This document shows, one piece after another, positions 5,612-5,833 of a stretch of DNA of 5,833 nucleotides. The stretch covers positions 1 to 5,833 of the forward strand of contig JAJYKQ010000061.1 in NCBI GenBank assembly GCA_021788495.1. Direction: 5' to 3'. Positions within the stretch are counted from its first letter, which is position 1; every line of letters starts with the position of its first letter. Source of the DNA: a bacterium. GTDB lineage: Bacteria; SZUA-79; Acidulodesulfobacterales; Acidulodesulfobacteraceae. The notes beneath the pieces were generated by a model, which was not told the origin of the DNA, did not search any database, and was given only the letters and a program-made list of their open reading frames with translations. Position numbers and translations under genes: made by a program.

Positions 5612-5833
5612 ATGAACAAAAAACTTGAGACCGATTATTCTTTATTCGATAAATTGCCGTATCCTATTTTAGTAATTAACGACAAATACGACGTAATTTT
5701 TTTAAATGCCTCGGCTAAAAAAGAATATTTATCAGATATTTCAGATAATAAAAGCAATATTGAAAACCTCAAAGACAAAAAGTGCTATAAAATATCCCAC
5801 GGCTACGATAAACCCTGCTATGAAATGGGAGAA
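5612..5833 (+). CDS. PAS-domain protein, N-terminal part (3' end outside window)
   Basis: Seventy-four codons are open to the window edge. The start of the protein, DKLPYPILVINDKYDVIFLNASAK-like (residues 13-37), is the typical beginning of a PAS fold without a signal peptide or membrane segment, so a cytoplasmic sensor is likely. Residues 58-69 carry C58-Y59, H63-G64 and D66-K67-P68-C69. This follows the CYxxxHgrdxPC pattern seen in PAS domains of histidine kinases, sigma-54 activators and GGDEF proteins of sulfate reducers and their relatives, where more Cys usually follow. The output domain is not visible. An in-frame TAA at 5588-5590 and the absence of another ATG fix the start. No Shine-Dalgarno is apparent, and a six-codon ORF (5590-5610) ends one base before this ATG. 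Confidence 0.75.
   Translation, partial: MNKKLETDYSLFDKLPYPILVINDKYDVIFLNASAKKEYLSDISDNKSNIENLKDKKCYKISHGYDKPCYEMGE

Overview
The window is AT-rich bacterial DNA with compact genes, Shine-Dalgarno sites of the AAGGA type and AT-rich intergenic stretches. The best taxonomic hint is the gene at 2662-3033. As I remember that sequence, its product closely resembles the 122-residue FMN-binding protein of Desulfovibrio vulgaris. Together with a Cys-containing PAS protein of a type common in sulfate reducers and relatives, this suggests an anaerobic deltaproteobacterial (Desulfobacterota-like) host with a low-GC genome. This is inference; nothing here fixes the genus.

Layout from left to right: (1) The last 41 codons of an unrecognised plus-strand gene, followed by a good hairpin that may be its terminator. 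(2) A leader with a -10-like box, a perfect 16-bp tandem duplication built of AAGAT units, and overlapping inverted repeats at the ribosome binding site. (3) A 768-residue cyclic-di-GMP enzyme with the order GAF - GGDEF - EAL - CZB, and 35 bases later a small FMN-binding split-barrel protein, probably in one operon. (4) A minus-strand queC gene (7-deazaguanine/queuosine pathway) running convergently into that operon. (5) A 144-base divergent promoter region between queC and (6) an aldehyde dehydrogenase of the lactaldehyde-dehydrogenase-like group. (7) A 235-base intergenic region with two hairpins, a -35-like TTGACG followed by a run of nine G, several -10-like boxes and a long near-perfect palindrome. 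(8) The first 74 codons of a PAS-domain protein cut by the window edge.

The common theme is signalling. The first operon would make or degrade c-di-GMP in response to a GAF ligand and to the Zn/thiol CZB switch, with a flavin protein co-expressed. The last gene is probably a sensor whose promoter region looks able to vary by slippage. queC and the aldehyde dehydrogenase look like ordinary metabolic genes that share a promoter region. I found no tRNA, rRNA, CRISPR array, insertion sequence or riboswitch that I could support. The most unusual points are the G9 tract next to a -35 box, the palindrome before the PAS gene, and the CZB-tipped GGDEF-EAL protein that has lost its canonical inhibitory site and carries an A9 run there.
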